From positions 1,612,001-1,676,000 of the forward strand of contig NZ_JBBMQM010000001.1 in assembly GCF_038900055.1 (NCBI RefSeq): DNA of 64,000 nt. Reading direction: 5' to 3'. Below the pieces are notes generated by a model. That model was not told the DNA's origin. It was given only the letters and a program-made list of their open reading frames with translations, and searched no databases. Every line of letters starts with the position of its first letter. Positions within the stretch are counted from its first letter, which is position 1. Both the position numbers and the translations under genes were made by a program. The stretch comes from Henriciella sp. AS95. Its GTDB lineage: Bacteria > Pseudomonadota > Alphaproteobacteria > Caulobacterales > Hyphomonadaceae. Below, piece after piece: positions 1-9,441 of the stretch.

Positions 1-14
1 TTCTGCGTAGTGCA
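1..14 (-). CDS. 5' end of a gene running off the window (possible)
   Basis: An ATG on the minus strand at 14-12 is preceded (on that strand) by GGGGAGTAAGG, which is a good ribosome binding site at normal spacing. Only five codons (M-H-Y-A-E) lie inside the window, so no product can be named. The call rests on the start signal alone and may be chance. Confidence 0.25.
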
Positions 15-202
15 TCCTTACTCCCCGTATTTTTTTAAGACCCTTGCACGACCGCGTGGATCGGGAAACTGCCGACATTCGGAAAAGTCGTTAGGTCGCG
101 GCGCAATCAATCTCTGCGTGAAAAACTTATTGCACACGCTCAGCTTGTAAGCAGTTGATGACGGGCTGAATTCATGGGATTTTTGCAGCTTGGGACCAAT
201 CA

Positions 203-652
203 GTGAGGATGCCCCTCAGAATGAAAGAAGATCCAGAGGAGATGTATCGTCTGGTGTATGTCAGCACGGCTGTTGATGGCCTGTCGGACAAGGACATCGA
301 AGACATTCTCAACGTTTCACAGAACAATAATGACCAGCGCTATCTGACCGGTTTTCTGGCACATAATGGGCGGTCCTTCATGCAAGCGCTGGAAGGTGTG
401 CGATCAGAAGTTCAGGATATCTACAGCCGTATCCTGAAGGATGATCGCCATTATGGTGTGACGCAGATCATCGGAGAACCGGTGAGTGCCCGTGCCTTTC
501 CGCAATGGAGCATGAACTATCATCGCGTCGACAATCACGGAGGGTCGTCGACCATGGTCCTGCGCAAGGACGATTCGGTCGATTCATTGCTCAGCCCGGA
601 CATGCCGCGCGACTTGCTGTACCTGTTTTCCAAATTCATCCGGATGCGGTGA
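203..652 (+). CDS. BLUF-domain blue-light sensor protein
   Basis: This is a short single-domain BLUF protein, a flavin (FAD) photoreceptor that is expected to be cytosolic and to signal through a partner. The photochemical residues are visible: the Tyr in RLVYVS, the Asn in the SQNNN stretch, the Gln in FMQALEG and the Trp/Met in FPQWSMNY. No output domain is attached and the protein ends soon after the two capping helices, as in PixD-type BLUFs. GTG 203 has GGGA seven bases upstream. The internal ATG at 242 coincides with the start of the conserved domain, but its purine-rich stretch abuts the codon, so 203 is preferred and 242 stays possible. No effector is identifiable next to it; the nearest downstream genes are an unknown protein and an ion channel. 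Confidence 0.88.
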   Translation: MRMPLRMKEDPEEMYRLVYVSTAVDGLSDKDIEDILNVSQNNNDQRYLTGFLAHNGRSFMQALEGVRSEVQDIYSRILKDDRHYGVTQIIGEPVSARAFPQWSMNYHRVDNHGGSSTMVLRKDDSVDSLLSPDMPRDLLYLFSKFIRMR

Positions 653-726
653 GCTGACGCCTCCCATTCATTAACCTCGCGCTGATAACCCTATGGCAAC
701 GGATTTCTGGAAGGGTGTCCGGCACC

Positions 727-1719
727 ATGATGAACACAGCGCTTGAGGAATCGATGGAAAACGAGATGCAGCTGATGATGGCGCGCATCGCCCATCTTGG
801 CGAAATCAGTGAAGCTGATGCCCGCCGGATCGTTAACGAGATTTACAAGGACGGCATCGTCAGCCGCGACGAAGCCGAAACGCTGTTCCGTCTCAATGAC
901 CAGCTTGCCGAGCGCGATCCTGTCTGGGTCGAGCGATTTATCGAAGCCATCAAGGATTTTCTGCTTACCCGTGAAGCGCCTGAGGGGTGGATAACCGATG
1001 ATGAGGCAGATTGGCTGATCACGCAGACCGGCCGCGACAACCACATCGAGACGACCAGTGAAATCGACCTCATCCTGACATTGCTGCGTTATGCCGATGG
1101 CGCGCCTGAAAAGCTTTCACGCTACTGTCTTGAGGCGGTTTCGCGCCGTATTATCGAGAACGGCGTCGCCGATGACGCGATGACAGAGCGGATGCGCAGA
1201 GTTCTGTTTGCCCCGGCAGGGGAGAGCAGCCTCTTCGTCAGCCGGCATGAGGCGACTGTGCTGTTCAAGACCAATGACGCGATCGCGACTGCCTCGAACT
1301 CCAAGGTCTGGAACACCATTTTCGCAAGAGCAGTGTTGAACCATTTGGTTGCTGCCGCGCATCCCGATCCGGTGTCTGAAGCCGAGGCACTGCGCCGCGA
1401 AGCCTGGCTGAAGGACAACAATTCCAGCATCTCCGGTTTTTTCGGTCGGATGGCGAATGCGTTCACGAGCGGGACCTGGTTCGACAAGGTCAGCTATAAT
1501 GAGGAAGCGGCTGCCCGGGCCCGCTATATGGCCAAGGAAGCGGCAACCAAGAAGGCCGCGATCGTCACAGATGACGAAGAGAACTGGTTTTTGCGCCGGC
1601 TTGGCTGGGACAAGAGTGTGAGTCCGGCAGAGCGCGAACTGATTGAACTTCTCAAGCGAGAAGCACCGGGTTTTGCCCAGGGGCTGAAAGAAGCGACCAA
1701 GTCCATCGAAGCGGCCTGA
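727..1719 (+). CDS. Conserved-looking protein with internal repeat, unknown function
   Basis: I do not recognise this 330-residue protein. It is soluble, acidic and mostly helical, with no signal peptide or membrane segment. Two segments resemble each other: one near residues 45-80 (VSRDEAETLFRLND...) and one near residues 170-210 (VSRHEATVLFKTND...). This suggests two copies of a helical module of about 120 residues, somewhat reminiscent of TerB-like domains, but that is only an impression. GTG 715 is possible, but its purine run abuts it; ATG 727 follows GGAAGGG by 11 bases. The stop is four bases before the start of the potassium channel gene, so the two are almost certainly cotranscribed and may be translationally coupled. 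Confidence 0.75.
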   Translation: MMNTALEESMENEMQLMMARIAHLGEISEADARRIVNEIYKDGIVSRDEAETLFRLNDQLAERDPVWVERFIEAIKDFLLTREAPEGWITDDEADWLITQTGRDNHIETTSEIDLILTLLRYADGAPEKLSRYCLEAVSRRIIENGVADDAMTERMRRVLFAPAGESSLFVSRHEATVLFKTNDAIATASNSKVWNTIFARAVLNHLVAAAHPDPVSEAEALRREAWLKDNNSSISGFFGRMANAFTSGTWFDKVSYNEEAAARARYMAKEAATKKAAIVTDDEENWFLRRLGWDKSVSPAERELIELLKREAPGFAQGLKEATKSIEAA

Positions 1720-1723
1720 TCGC

Positions 1724-2197
1724 ATGCTGATTGGCATGCTCTTCATTGCTGCCATCATGGTGGTCATAACGTGTGTCGTGCACTTGGCGGGCTTGGTGGG
1801 GCTGTCGCACGTGATGCGGCGCCAGCGTGTTCACCCTGCCAATCTCACGACGGTGCTCGGCCAAGGCTTTGCCATCATCGTTTATGTCCTGACGATTTTC
1901 GCGCTGCATTCACTCCAGATCTGGATATATGCGTTTGCTTTTCTGTTTGGCGGTGCATTCGATTCCATTCATGACGCGCTGTACTACTCGATCTCGTCTT
2001 TCACCACGGTGGGCTATGGCGATATCAACCCGGCAGGACACTGGCGGATCCTGGGCGCAACCGAATCGGCAAACGGATTTCTGCTGATCGGCTGGTCGAC
2101 CGCCTTCCTTGTCTCTGTGTCGACAAAGGTGCGCATGTTCGAGGCCAGCCTTGAGGACGGATGGGTCAAACCGGACGAGCATTCCAAAAAAGTGTGA
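1724..2197 (+). CDS. Two-pass potassium channel (Ion_trans_2 family)
   Basis: This is a small potassium-channel subunit. The selectivity filter TTVGYGD is intact (about residues 90-97) inside a pore loop. It is flanked by hydrophobic segments at about 2-25, 45-68 and 112-132, so the protein has one extra N-terminal hydrophobic stretch relative to a minimal TM-pore-TM channel. It should assemble as a tetramer in the inner membrane. There is no regulatory RCK or cyclic-nucleotide domain in the 157 residues; the C-terminus is a short charged tail. The gene starts 4 bp after the upstream unknown gene and is likely coupled to it, so that protein may act with the channel. Confidence 0.88.
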   Translation: MLIGMLFIAAIMVVITCVVHLAGLVGLSHVMRRQRVHPANLTTVLGQGFAIIVYVLTIFALHSLQIWIYAFAFLFGGAFDSIHDALYYSISSFTTVGYGDINPAGHWRILGATESANGFLLIGWSTAFLVSVSTKVRMFEASLEDGWVKPDEHSKKV

Positions 2198-2298
2198 GCG
2201 AATCGACGCGCTTCCCCCACGGCACATCATGGACACGCAGCGCGGCGGGCGATAAGTCACTCCAGTCTAAAGTGTAACTGCTGTTTCAGGGGGCAGGT

Positions 2299-4296
2299 TT
2301 GTTCAAGAAGATCCTGATTGCCAATCGCGGCGAGATCGCCGTTCGGGTTATCAAAACATGTAAGCGCCTCGGCGTGAAAACAGTCGTGGTCTATTCAGAT
2401 GCCGACGCTGATTCGATGGCCGTGGAGATGGCCGACGAGGCCGTCCACATTGGTCCATCGGCCGCATCGGAATCCTATCTTGTGATGGACAAGATCGTTG
2501 ACGCGGTGAAGCAGACCGGCGCGGAAGCGGTTCATCCAGGGTTTGGTTTTCTCTCTGAAAACCCTGCCTTTGCCGAGCGGCTGAAGAAGGAAAAGATCGT
2601 TTTCATCGGTCCGAATGCGCATGCGATCGAAGCGATGGGCGACAAGATCAGCTCCAAGAAACTTGCTGCCGAAGCCGGGGTTTCGACCGTTCCTGGTCAT
2701 ATGGGGCTCATTGAAAGCACCAAGGAAGCGGTCAAGATTTCCAAGGACATCGGCTATCCGGTGATGATCAAGGCGTCGGCAGGTGGCGGCGGCAAGGGCA
2801 TCCGCGTGGCGGCCAACGACAAGGAAGTCGAAGAGGGCTTCCCGGCCGTGAAAGCGGAAGCGAAATCCTCCTTTGGCGACGACCGCGTCTTCATTGAGAA
2901 GTTCATTCTCAATCCGCGCCACATCGAGATCCAGGTGCTGGGCGACAAGCACGGCAACTGTGTCTACCTGTTTGAGCGCGAATGCTCGATCCAGCGCCGC
3001 AACCAGAAAGTCATCGAGGAAGCCCCGAGCCCGCTGCTTGATGAAGCGACCCGCAAGAAGATGGGTGAGCAGGCCGTCGCGCTGGCGAAAGCTGTCGATT
3101 ATGACAGCGCCGGCACGGTCGAGTTCGTTGCCTCCGGCGTCGATAAAAGCTTCTATTTTCTCGAGATGAACACCCGCCTGCAGGTGGAACACCCTGTCAC
3201 GGAAATGATCTCCGGCGTCGACCTCGTCGAACAGATGCTCCGCGTTGCCTATGGCGAGAAGCTAAAGATCAAGCAGAGCGATCTGAAGATAAATGGCTGG
3301 GCGGTCGAAAGCCGTGTCTATGCCGAAGACCCGTATCGCAAATTCCTGCCGTCCATTGGCCGTCTGAAGCGCTTCCATCCTCCGATGGAGGGCCCGCTCA
3401 ATGGGGGCACGGTGCGCCTCGACTCCGGTGTGCGTGAGGGCGACGAAATCTCGATGTTCTACGACCCGATGATCGCCAAGCTGATCACGCACGGCAAGGA
3501 CCGCGACCAGGCGCTCGACGTTCAGGCCGCCGCGCTCGACCGGTTCCACATCGAAGGCATCCAGGACAATATTCCGTTTGTTGCCGCCGTCATGGACGAG
3601 GCCCGTTTCCGCTCGGGTGATATCACCACCGCCTATATCAAGGATGAGTTCCCTGATGGGTTCGAGGGTGTTCCGGCCACCGATTACCAAACGCTATTGC
3701 TCACGGCCTCGGCTGCTTATGTGCATGGGCTCTTCGCCCGCCGCGCAGAGCAGATTTCCGGCCGCATGACAGAGCCTGGCGAACAGCGCCGCGACTGGGT
3801 CGTGATCCTTGGTGACGAGCATCAGGATATCGAGCTTGAGCTTGGCGATGGTGAGGCAACCATCACGATTGATGGCACCGACCATACGCTGGTGACGGAC
3901 TGGCACCCTGGCACGCGCCTCTTCGAAGGATTTCTCGATGGCGAACCCTTTGCCGTGAAATTCTCCGACAAGACGGAGGGCTATGTCTTCCGCCATCGCG
4001 GGGTTTCTGTTCGCGCGCTGGTTTGCACACCGCTGACGGCCAGCCTGCATTCGCGCCTGCCTGAAAAGCCGAAGCCGGATACGTCCAAGCTGATCATTTC
4101 GCCGATGCCGGGACTCGTAGTCTCGGTGGATGTCGAGATGGGCCAGACGGTGGAAGAGGGCGAAGCGGTCTGTATCGTCGAGGCGATGAAGATGCAGAAC
4201 ATCATTCGTGCCGAAGCAACGGGCGTGGTCAAAGCCATCAATGTTGGCGCTGGTGACAGCGTCGCCGCTGATGAGATCATGGTTGAATTCGAATAG
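2299..4296 (+). CDS. pccA: Propionyl/acetyl-CoA carboxylase biotin-containing subunit
   Basis: This is the biotin carboxylase plus biotin carrier subunit that carboxylates propionyl-CoA to methylmalonyl-CoA together with a PccB partner, which is not in this window. The N-terminal biotin-carboxylase fold (KILIANRGEIA) is followed by ATP-grasp with the GGGGKG loop near residue 165 and the RLQVEHPVTE signature. A BT-type linker domain comes next, then a C-terminal biotinyl domain with EAMKM near residue 630. The length of 665 residues is normal for PccA. The start is TTG at 2299, with an AGGGGG ribosome binding site just upstream; translation from it begins exactly at the conserved N-terminus. 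A second paralogue with the same layout is the methylcrotonyl-CoA subunit at 22702. The closest relatives of this one look propionyl-type, but substrate is inferred. Confidence 0.9.
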   Translation: MFKKILIANRGEIAVRVIKTCKRLGVKTVVVYSDADADSMAVEMADEAVHIGPSAASESYLVMDKIVDAVKQTGAEAVHPGFGFLSENPAFAERLKKEKIVFIGPNAHAIEAMGDKISSKKLAAEAGVSTVPGHMGLIESTKEAVKISKDIGYPVMIKASAGGGGKGIRVAANDKEVEEGFPAVKAEAKSSFGDDRVFIEKFILNPRHIEIQVLGDKHGNCVYLFERECSIQRRNQKVIEEAPSPLLDEATRKKMGEQAVALAKAVDYDSAGTVEFVASGVDKSFYFLEMNTRLQVEHPVTEMISGVDLVEQMLRVAYGEKLKIKQSDLKINGWAVESRVYAEDPYRKFLPSIGRLKRFHPPMEGPLNGGTVRLDSGVREGDEISMFYDPMIAKLITHGKDRDQALDVQAAALDRFHIEGIQDNIPFVAAVMDEARFRSGDITTAYIKDEFPDGFEGVPATDYQTLLLTASAAYVHGLFARRAEQISGRMTEPGEQRRDWVVILGDEHQDIELELGDGEATITIDGTDHTLVTDWHPGTRLFEGFLDGEPFAVKFSDKTEGYVFRHRGVSVRALVCTPLTASLHSRLPEKPKPDTSKLIISPMPGLVVSVDVEMGQTVEEGEAVCIVEAMKMQNIIRAEATGVVKAINVGAGDSVAADEIMVEFE

Positions 4297-4356
4297 CCAC
4301 GTTCGCCAAATCGTGACATTCGGCTAGACTGAACGTTCGGTTCGGGAGGTTCCGCT

Positions 4357-4869
4357 ATGAGCAATCTGCTTTTCAGTCCTCAGGGACGTATTCTGAAGAA
4401 CCGCTTCTGGCAGGGGCTCGTTGTGCTGACCGTGGCCACGGTCATCTTCACGGCCTTGCCGGTCTATCTCGGCCCCATGTGGGGCATGCTGTCCCTGTTG
4501 CTGATCTATCCCTACATCTGCGTCTATGCGAAGCGCTTCCACGATGCGGGGACGACGGGCTGGTGGGTGATCGCCGTCTGGCTTGGCGCCCTGGTCCTGT
4601 CTATGATTGAAGGGATGCTGTTCGGGTCGTTCTTCCTCGGCGAAGAAGGCCGGGCCATTCAGGAAGAAGCAGCAGAACGTCTGGCGCAGGGCGAATTTCA
4701 GGTCTTCGTAGAAGCGCAAGAACGGCTCAATCAACGGATGCTGCCTTTGTCCATCGCGTCGAGCATCGTGAACAATGTCATCCTGGGCTACATCGTCGGC
4801 ATGCTGAAAACCCAACCGGTTCAGAACAAGCACGGCCCGGTTCCGGGTGAGGAGTGGCAGGACTTCTGA
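4357..4869 (+). CDS. DUF805 family membrane protein
   Basis: This 170-residue inner-membrane protein matches the DUF805 pattern, with an N-terminal short aromatic segment (LKNRFWQG), several hydrophobic helices and the typical KRFHDAGTTGWW motif around residue 65. The function of the family is unknown. A GGGAGG ribosome binding site sits seven bases before ATG 4357. It is followed 90 bp later by a second DUF805-like gene on the same strand, suggesting a duplicated pair that diverged. Confidence 0.82.
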   Translation: MSNLLFSPQGRILKNRFWQGLVVLTVATVIFTALPVYLGPMWGMLSLLLIYPYICVYAKRFHDAGTTGWWVIAVWLGALVLSMIEGMLFGSFFLGEEGRAIQEEAAERLAQGEFQVFVEAQERLNQRMLPLSIASSIVNNVILGYIVGMLKTQPVQNKHGPVPGEEWQDF

Positions 4870-4959
4870 CCGCCTGCACCTTTTCTCTTATCGTTTATTG
4901 ATAAATAACCAAAAGCGCGTATAAGCGTTTTTCGATAAGAACAAAAAGGCCTCCCGGTT

Positions 4960-5766
4960 ATGTCAGATACGAGCAGTGGCACTGTGTTGGATCCAAAAAG
5001 ACCCTGGCTCACGGACGAGCGTGAATTGCCGGGTCATATGAACTGGATGCACACGCTCTTCGACCCTACGGGCAAGTCACCCCGTCTGCATTTTACACGG
5101 GCCTGGACACTGCTTTTCATGCTGCAGTTGGTTGTGATCCTCGTTCCGTTCGCTGCGGCAATGGTCGTCAACATGGCTGGCGGCAACGGTGCGCCCATCG
5201 GTGCTTTCGGCGTGTATGCGACGCCTGTCGTCTTCATCGTCACGACGCTGATGTCATACGTGATCCATGCACGCCGGTTGAATGATGCGGGGAAGTGGAC
5301 GATTCTCGCCTTCCTTCCACTCGTTCCGCTTGTGCTGGCCCTGGTCGCTTTTATGGGCACCGCGATGGGAGAGATCCAGAAATACGATCAGCGTTTCGAA
5401 CAGCGTCAGGAATACCTGGCCAATCCCGAAGCCTATCTTGAGCGTCAGCTCGAGCAGAGTCGCAAGGCCCAGGAAGCCGCCAAGCAGCGGGCCGCAGACG
5501 CTGAAGCCAGTGGCGAAGAGCCAAAAGCGCAGCCCCGCGGACAACAGAACCGACGGGCCGGCGGGCCCGGTATGGCCGTCGACAAGCCGCTTCCGGCCAA
5601 GGCTCCAACCGTGCTCAAGGCATCGCTACCAACGATCCAGCGCATCATGATCCCCTTGAGCGCACTCGTTGCCATCTGGAGCCTTCTTTGGGTGGCGCGT
5701 GTGCCGTTTTTCGGAACCTATCCGGGCGACCCTGACTACCGCGAAAGACGCGGTTACGAAGTCTGA
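4960..5766 (+). CDS. DUF805-like membrane protein with charged insertion
   Basis: This 268-residue protein shares the DUF805 core with its upstream neighbour: hydrophobic helices near residues 48-70 and 85-105, the family motif ([11 protein letters not shown]) and a further helix. A strongly charged, Gln/Glu/Arg-rich stretch of about 100 residues (roughly 140-235) follows, then a last membrane helix near 235-255. This cytoplasmic coiled or disordered insertion is absent from the neighbour. ATG 4960 follows AAAAAGG. The last 13 bases overlap the convergent 3' end of lipB. The intergenic region before it holds TTATC-N7-GATAA and another CGATAAG copy, which may be an operator. Confidence 0.72.
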   Translation: MSDTSSGTVLDPKRPWLTDERELPGHMNWMHTLFDPTGKSPRLHFTRAWTLLFMLQLVVILVPFAAAMVVNMAGGNGAPIGAFGVYATPVVFIVTTLMSYVIHARRLNDAGKWTILAFLPLVPLVLALVAFMGTAMGEIQKYDQRFEQRQEYLANPEAYLERQLEQSRKAQEAAKQRAADAEASGEEPKAQPRGQQNRRAGGPGMAVDKPLPAKAPTVLKASLPTIQRIMIPLSALVAIWSLLWVARVPFFGTYPGDPDYRERRGYEV

Positions 5767-6464
5767 GTCGATAGCGGCGGCTCTGCGTCGACCAGGTCAG
5801 AGAGAAACACCTTCCGAAAGGCTTTCTTCAAAGCGTGATCGGCATCGTCCATCGTCACGGGCAATCCAAGGTCGACCAGGCTTGTGACGCCAAGGCCGTC
5901 TTCTGAGATACCGCAAGGTGTAATCCCGCCAAAGTGAGAGAGGTCAGGCTCCACATTGAGGCTGATCCCGTGAAAGCTCACCCAGCGTTTCAGGCGCAAG
6001 CCAATGGCGGCGATCTTGTCCTCGCGCGTTGGGCCGCCGAGCTGCGTGCGGTCAACCCAGACGCCGACGCGGCCGCACCGGATTTCGCCTTTCACATTGA
6101 ATGAATCGAGAGCTGTGATGACCCAGGATTCAAGCTTGCGCACGAAATCGCGAACATCCCGGCCTCTCGCGGCAACATCCAGCATGACGTAGGCGACGCG
6201 CTGACCAGGACCATGATAGGTGTACTGGCCGCCGCGGCTCGTTTCGTAGACGGGGAATCGGCTCGCATCCTTCAGGTCATCGGCCTTCGCACTCGTGCCC
6301 GCGGTGTAGAGCGGTGGATGTTCGAGCAGCCAGACCAGCTCCGGCGCGCCGCTCTCGCGAATATCGCGCACCCGGCGTTCCATGAAGGCCACAGCGGCCT
6401 CATAGTCCACCGGTTGCTGGCTCACAGCCCATTCGACGTTTTGGAAATCTGTCATTTCCCGCAT
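5754..6464 (-). CDS. lipB: Octanoyltransferase (lipoate biosynthesis)
   Basis: LipB moves the octanoyl group from acyl carrier protein to lipoyl domains, the first step of endogenous lipoate synthesis before LipA. The family signatures are present: the [11 protein letters not shown] motif, the lysine in the DKIAAIG stretch and the catalytic cysteine in ITPCGI. The open frame extends upstream through the tRNA gene, but that extension is not protein-like. The in-frame ATGs at 6464 and 6455 are the realistic starts and give a protein of about 235 residues, normal for LipB. It is transcribed divergently from the tRNA-Leu gene. Its 3' end overlaps the end of the DUF805-like gene by 13 bp. Confidence 0.93.
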   Translation of the reverse strand: MREMTDFQNVEWAVSQQPVDYEAAVAFMERRVRDIRESGAPELVWLLEHPPLYTAGTSAKADDLKDASRFPVYETSRGGQYTYHGPGQRVAYVMLDVAARGRDVRDFVRKLESWVITALDSFNVKGEIRCGRVGVWVDRTQLGGPTREDKIAAIGLRLKRWVSFHGISLNVEPDLSHFGGITPCGISEDGLGVTSLVDLGLPVTMDDADHALKKAFRKVFLSDLVDAEPPLSTQTS

Positions 6465-6483
6465 ATAGAGATGCAGGAAGGGC

Positions 6484-6512
6484 TTCACAAAGCTTCTTTG
6501 CGCACTTATACC
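6484..6512 (+). promoter_or_regulatory. Probable sigma-70 promoter of tRNA-Leu
   Basis: A TTCACA -35-like hexamer (6484-6489) is separated by 17 bp from TATACC (6507-6512), ending about 26 bp before the mature 5' end of the tRNA. The spacing is right for a housekeeping promoter. The assignment is by pattern only. Confidence 0.35.
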
Positions 6513-6538
6513 GCGCGGACTTCCCGCATGGGAGACGT

Positions 6539-6623
6539 GCGGTCGTGGCGGAACTGGTAGACGCGCAGCGTTGAGGTCGCTGTGGAGCAATCCGTGGAGG
6601 TTCGAGTCCTCTCGACCGCACCA
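6539..6623 (+). tRNA. tRNA-Leu (anticodon GAG)
   Basis: The seven-base acceptor stem GCGGTCG (6539-6545) pairs perfectly with CGACCGC (6613-6619), followed by discriminator A and an encoded CCA (6621-6623). The anticodon stem CAGCG/CGCTG closes the loop TTGAGGT, giving anticodon GAG. The TTCGAGT T-loop is intact. A long variable arm (tgtggagcaatccgt) marks it as a class II leucine tRNA. It serves CUC/CUU codons, common in this GC-rich genome. Confidence 0.97.
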
Positions 6624-6685
6624 TCCCGTGGGAAGTTGGCAGCAAGGGCTTGAAGACAAGCCCGGACAAGAGGAGACCTCACCTG

Positions 6686-8077
6686 ATGTCCGACCTGCCG
6701 AACCCTCAGGCTGATGAACAGGAAGAAGAGCGCGAACGCGAGGCTCATCTCGCGCTTGAGCAGGATGTTCGTGAAGCGGTCTGGGAAAAGGATACGCGCT
6801 GGCTCGCGCGGACGCTGTCGCGCCTGCACCCGGCTGACGCTGCCGACCTTCTTGAGCAGCTCTCTACCGATGATTTCGCAGACGCCGTCAAACTGCTCGA
6901 CGGGCAACTGCCGACCGAGATCATCATCGAGCTGCGCGACGAATATCGCGAAGAGGCCGTCGATGTCCTGCCGGATGAAGCGGTTGCCGCTGTCCTGGAA
7001 GAGCTCGATTCCGATGATGTCACGACGATCCTGGAAGACCTTGAGGCTGAACGGCGTGAGCGCATTCTGGAGGAGCTGTCGCCGGAAGACCGCGCCTCTC
7101 TGGAACAGGGCTTTGCCTATGATGAAGACACAGCTGGCCGTCTCATGCAGCGCGAATACTTCGCCGCGCCTGAGTTCTGGACCGTAGGACACGCGATCGA
7201 TCATGCCCGCGAAAATGCTGATGACCTGCCGGATGAATTCTACCAGGTCTATGTGATTGACCCGACGCACCGCCTGAAGGGGCAGGTGCCGCTTGCCGCG
7301 CTCCTGCGCACGCCGCGAGACGTGAAGCTGGCGGACATCATGGAAGAGCTCCAGTCGAGCATCAATGTCGACATGGACCAGGAAGAAGCGGCCTATCAGT
7401 TCCAGAAATACTCTCTGGCGTCGGCGCCGGTGACCGACGACGCCGACAGGCTGATGGGCATGTTAACCGTCGATGACGTTGTGGACGTTATTCAGGAAGA
7501 GAACACTGAAGACCTTCTGGCCCTGTCCGGCGTGAACTCGGCTGACGGGTCCGACACGGTTCTGGATTCGGTAAAAGCCCGTGCGCCGTGGTTGGCGGTC
7601 AATCTCGTCACGGCCTTCATTGCCTCGGCGATCATTGCGCTCTTCGAGGGCACGATCGACCAGATCGTCCAGCTGGCCATCCTGATGCCGGTTGTTGCTG
7701 CTCTCGGCGGGAATGCTGGCAGCCAGGGACTCGCGGTCGCCGTGCGCGCGATTGCCGAGCGCGAGATGGACGGGGATGCAAGCCGCCGGGCCATCGTGCG
7801 TGAAACACTGACGGGGCTTGCGAACGGTGTGATCTTTGCCATCGGGGTTGCCGCGATTACCGGGTTCTGGTTCCAGAGTGTGGGCCTTGCGCTGACGATC
7901 GGCATTGCCATGTTCGCAACATTCGTGTGGGCCGGCTTCTCCGGTGTGATCGTGCCGCTCGCCTTGAGGAAAGCGGGCGCCGACCCTGCCGTTGCGTCCT
8001 CGGTTTTCGTATTGACCCTTACGGATGTGATGGCGTTCTTCAGTTTCCTTGGTCTTGCCACACTTATCCTGTTGTAA
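6686..8077 (+). CDS. mgtE: Magnesium transporter MgtE
   Basis: MgtE is a homodimeric, magnesium-gated Mg2+ channel of the inner membrane. The order expected for the family is visible: an acidic N-terminal superhelical domain with repeated LEELxxDD elements (about 10-130), two CBS domains (about 130-265), a plug helix, then five hydrophobic helices (about 280-463). The conserved pore segment [14 protein letters not shown] is intact. ATG 6686 has AGGAGA nine bases upstream and gives 463 residues, the usual length. It starts 62 bp downstream of tRNA-Leu and could be partly cotranscribed with it. Confidence 0.94.
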   Translation: MSDLPNPQADEQEEEREREAHLALEQDVREAVWEKDTRWLARTLSRLHPADAADLLEQLSTDDFADAVKLLDGQLPTEIIIELRDEYREEAVDVLPDEAVAAVLEELDSDDVTTILEDLEAERRERILEELSPEDRASLEQGFAYDEDTAGRLMQREYFAAPEFWTVGHAIDHARENADDLPDEFYQVYVIDPTHRLKGQVPLAALLRTPRDVKLADIMEELQSSINVDMDQEEAAYQFQKYSLASAPVTDDADRLMGMLTVDDVVDVIQEENTEDLLALSGVNSADGSDTVLDSVKARAPWLAVNLVTAFIASAIIALFEGTIDQIVQLAILMPVVAALGGNAGSQGLAVAVRAIAEREMDGDASRRAIVRETLTGLANGVIFAIGVAAITGFWFQSVGLALTIGIAMFATFVWAGFSGVIVPLALRKAGADPAVASSVFVLTLTDVMAFFSFLGLATLILL

Positions 8078-8158
8078 AGTCAGACCTTTTGTCGACCGGC
8101 GTGCAGCTTGCACCTTCACGTGATCAAGCAAGTGGGATGTGCCGCTTTGGAGCATTTA

Positions 8159-9382
8159 ATGGGGTCAGATCTTCGTACGTCCGAGGCCGGACTGAAGCTG
8201 ATCATGTCATATGAGGGCTTTCGGCCCGTGTCGAAACAGCTACCGGATGGTCGCTGGGTCATCGGTTATGGGCATACCAAAGCTGCGCGCGAAAACCTTC
8301 GCGTGAGCCAGGCTGAAGCGGCGGCGATCCTTCGCCAGTACGATCTGCCACCCGTCGAGCAGGCCCTTCATGACCTGTTGCTGGTTCCTGTAACGCAGAC
8401 CGAATTCGATGCGCTCGTGTCCTTCGCCTTCAATATCGGTGTCGACCAGTTCGAGAACTCGGACGTTCTGACGCTGCTGAATGCCGGTGACAGGCTGAAA
8501 GCTGCGAGTGCGATGGAACGTTGGCGCAAGGCCCGGGTGGGCACGCGTGATATGATCGTCGATCCGCTCGTGCGGCGGCGCGCTGATGAAAAAGCCATGT
8601 TTCTCAAGACGAGCGGAGCGGTTCCTCTCGCAGCATCAAGCCGGTTCCGCCCGATGAACGATGATTGCGGTGTCCAGGCACTGAAGAGCTCGCCGAAAAT
8701 GAATGAGCCTGAGGCGGACGCTACCGGCGAGACGGACGAGACTGAATCTGCACCGGAAGCTGCGGCCCGCAAGGTCCGTGAACGCCTGACGCGCATCCTT
8801 GGGGAAGAAGAGGGACACGTCCTGCCTGTCGAAGATAGCGAACCGTCCAAGCCGCAGGCCCCGCATGAAGCCAGCGTGGAGGAAATTCGCGCTGCGATTT
8901 CGGCGCTCGTGCAGGATGACACCGAACGCCCGAAACCAGCGACCGGTGATATCGAACTTGAAGAGATTACGCTGGATGACGGCCCGCTGGGTGCGCTGTC
9001 CTCCGGCGATACAGACGTTTTTGACCTTGAAGCTCAAGGTCTGGAGTTGCGGGATCAGTCGATTGCTGACCGCAAGGATACGATTTTGATCGACGATGTG
9101 ACCCCTGCGGAGGTCGATCCAAAACTCGTCGAACAAGCCACACGGAAGGCCGATCGGAATGAGGGGCCGATCGAAACCTTCCTGTTCGGCCTGGTTGCGC
9201 TGCTGGGGACGGGGCTTTTTGCCTATGGCGGCGCAGCCAGGTTCGGCTGGTTTGGAATGGACAAGGCAGAATTCGAAGGGGCGCTATCCTATTTGCCGCC
9301 CTTTCTGATGCTGGCGGGCGGACTGCTTTTCGTTGTGATGGCGTATTATTGCGGCCGGGCATTCATGGCGTCGCGGGACTAG
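8159..9382 (+). CDS. GH24 lysozyme-like protein with C-terminal membrane anchor
   Basis: Residues about 5-150 form a phage-type GH24 lysozyme (muramidase) with the catalytic Glu in SYEGF, the WVIGYGHT segment and the later NIGV and W-R-K-A-R elements. A long acidic low-complexity region follows (about 180-335, rich in Glu, Asp and Pro), and then two membrane helices near the C-terminus (about 340-360 and 378-400). There is no N-terminal signal peptide, so the lysozyme domain would be cytoplasmic unless the protein is inserted with an unusual topology. No other phage genes are nearby, so this looks like a domesticated host protein. The ATG at 8159 with GGAG six bases upstream is preferred over the TTG at 8108. 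Confidence 0.82.
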   Translation: MGSDLRTSEAGLKLIMSYEGFRPVSKQLPDGRWVIGYGHTKAARENLRVSQAEAAAILRQYDLPPVEQALHDLLLVPVTQTEFDALVSFAFNIGVDQFENSDVLTLLNAGDRLKAASAMERWRKARVGTRDMIVDPLVRRRADEKAMFLKTSGAVPLAASSRFRPMNDDCGVQALKSSPKMNEPEADATGETDETESAPEAAARKVRERLTRILGEEEGHVLPVEDSEPSKPQAPHEASVEEIRAAISALVQDDTERPKPATGDIELEEITLDDGPLGALSSGDTDVFDLEAQGLELRDQSIADRKDTILIDDVTPAEVDPKLVEQATRKADRNEGPIETFLFGLVALLGTGLFAYGGAARFGWFGMDKAEFEGALSYLPPFLMLAGGLLFVVMAYYCGRAFMASRD

Positions 9383-9441
9383 GCTGTCTCTCTGCTGCAG
9401 TGCGCATTGGCAAGTGCGCGAAGTCCAGCTAGATCGGGCAC

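Noticed and set aside
6465-6659. N-terminal extension of lipB through the tRNA-Leu gene
   Set aside because: The extra residues are the translation of the tRNA antisense; the conserved LipB start is at 6455-6464.
8159-9382. Prophage remnant suggested by the lysozyme domain
   Set aside because: No holin, integrase, capsid or tail genes on either side, and the protein has host-like membrane helices.
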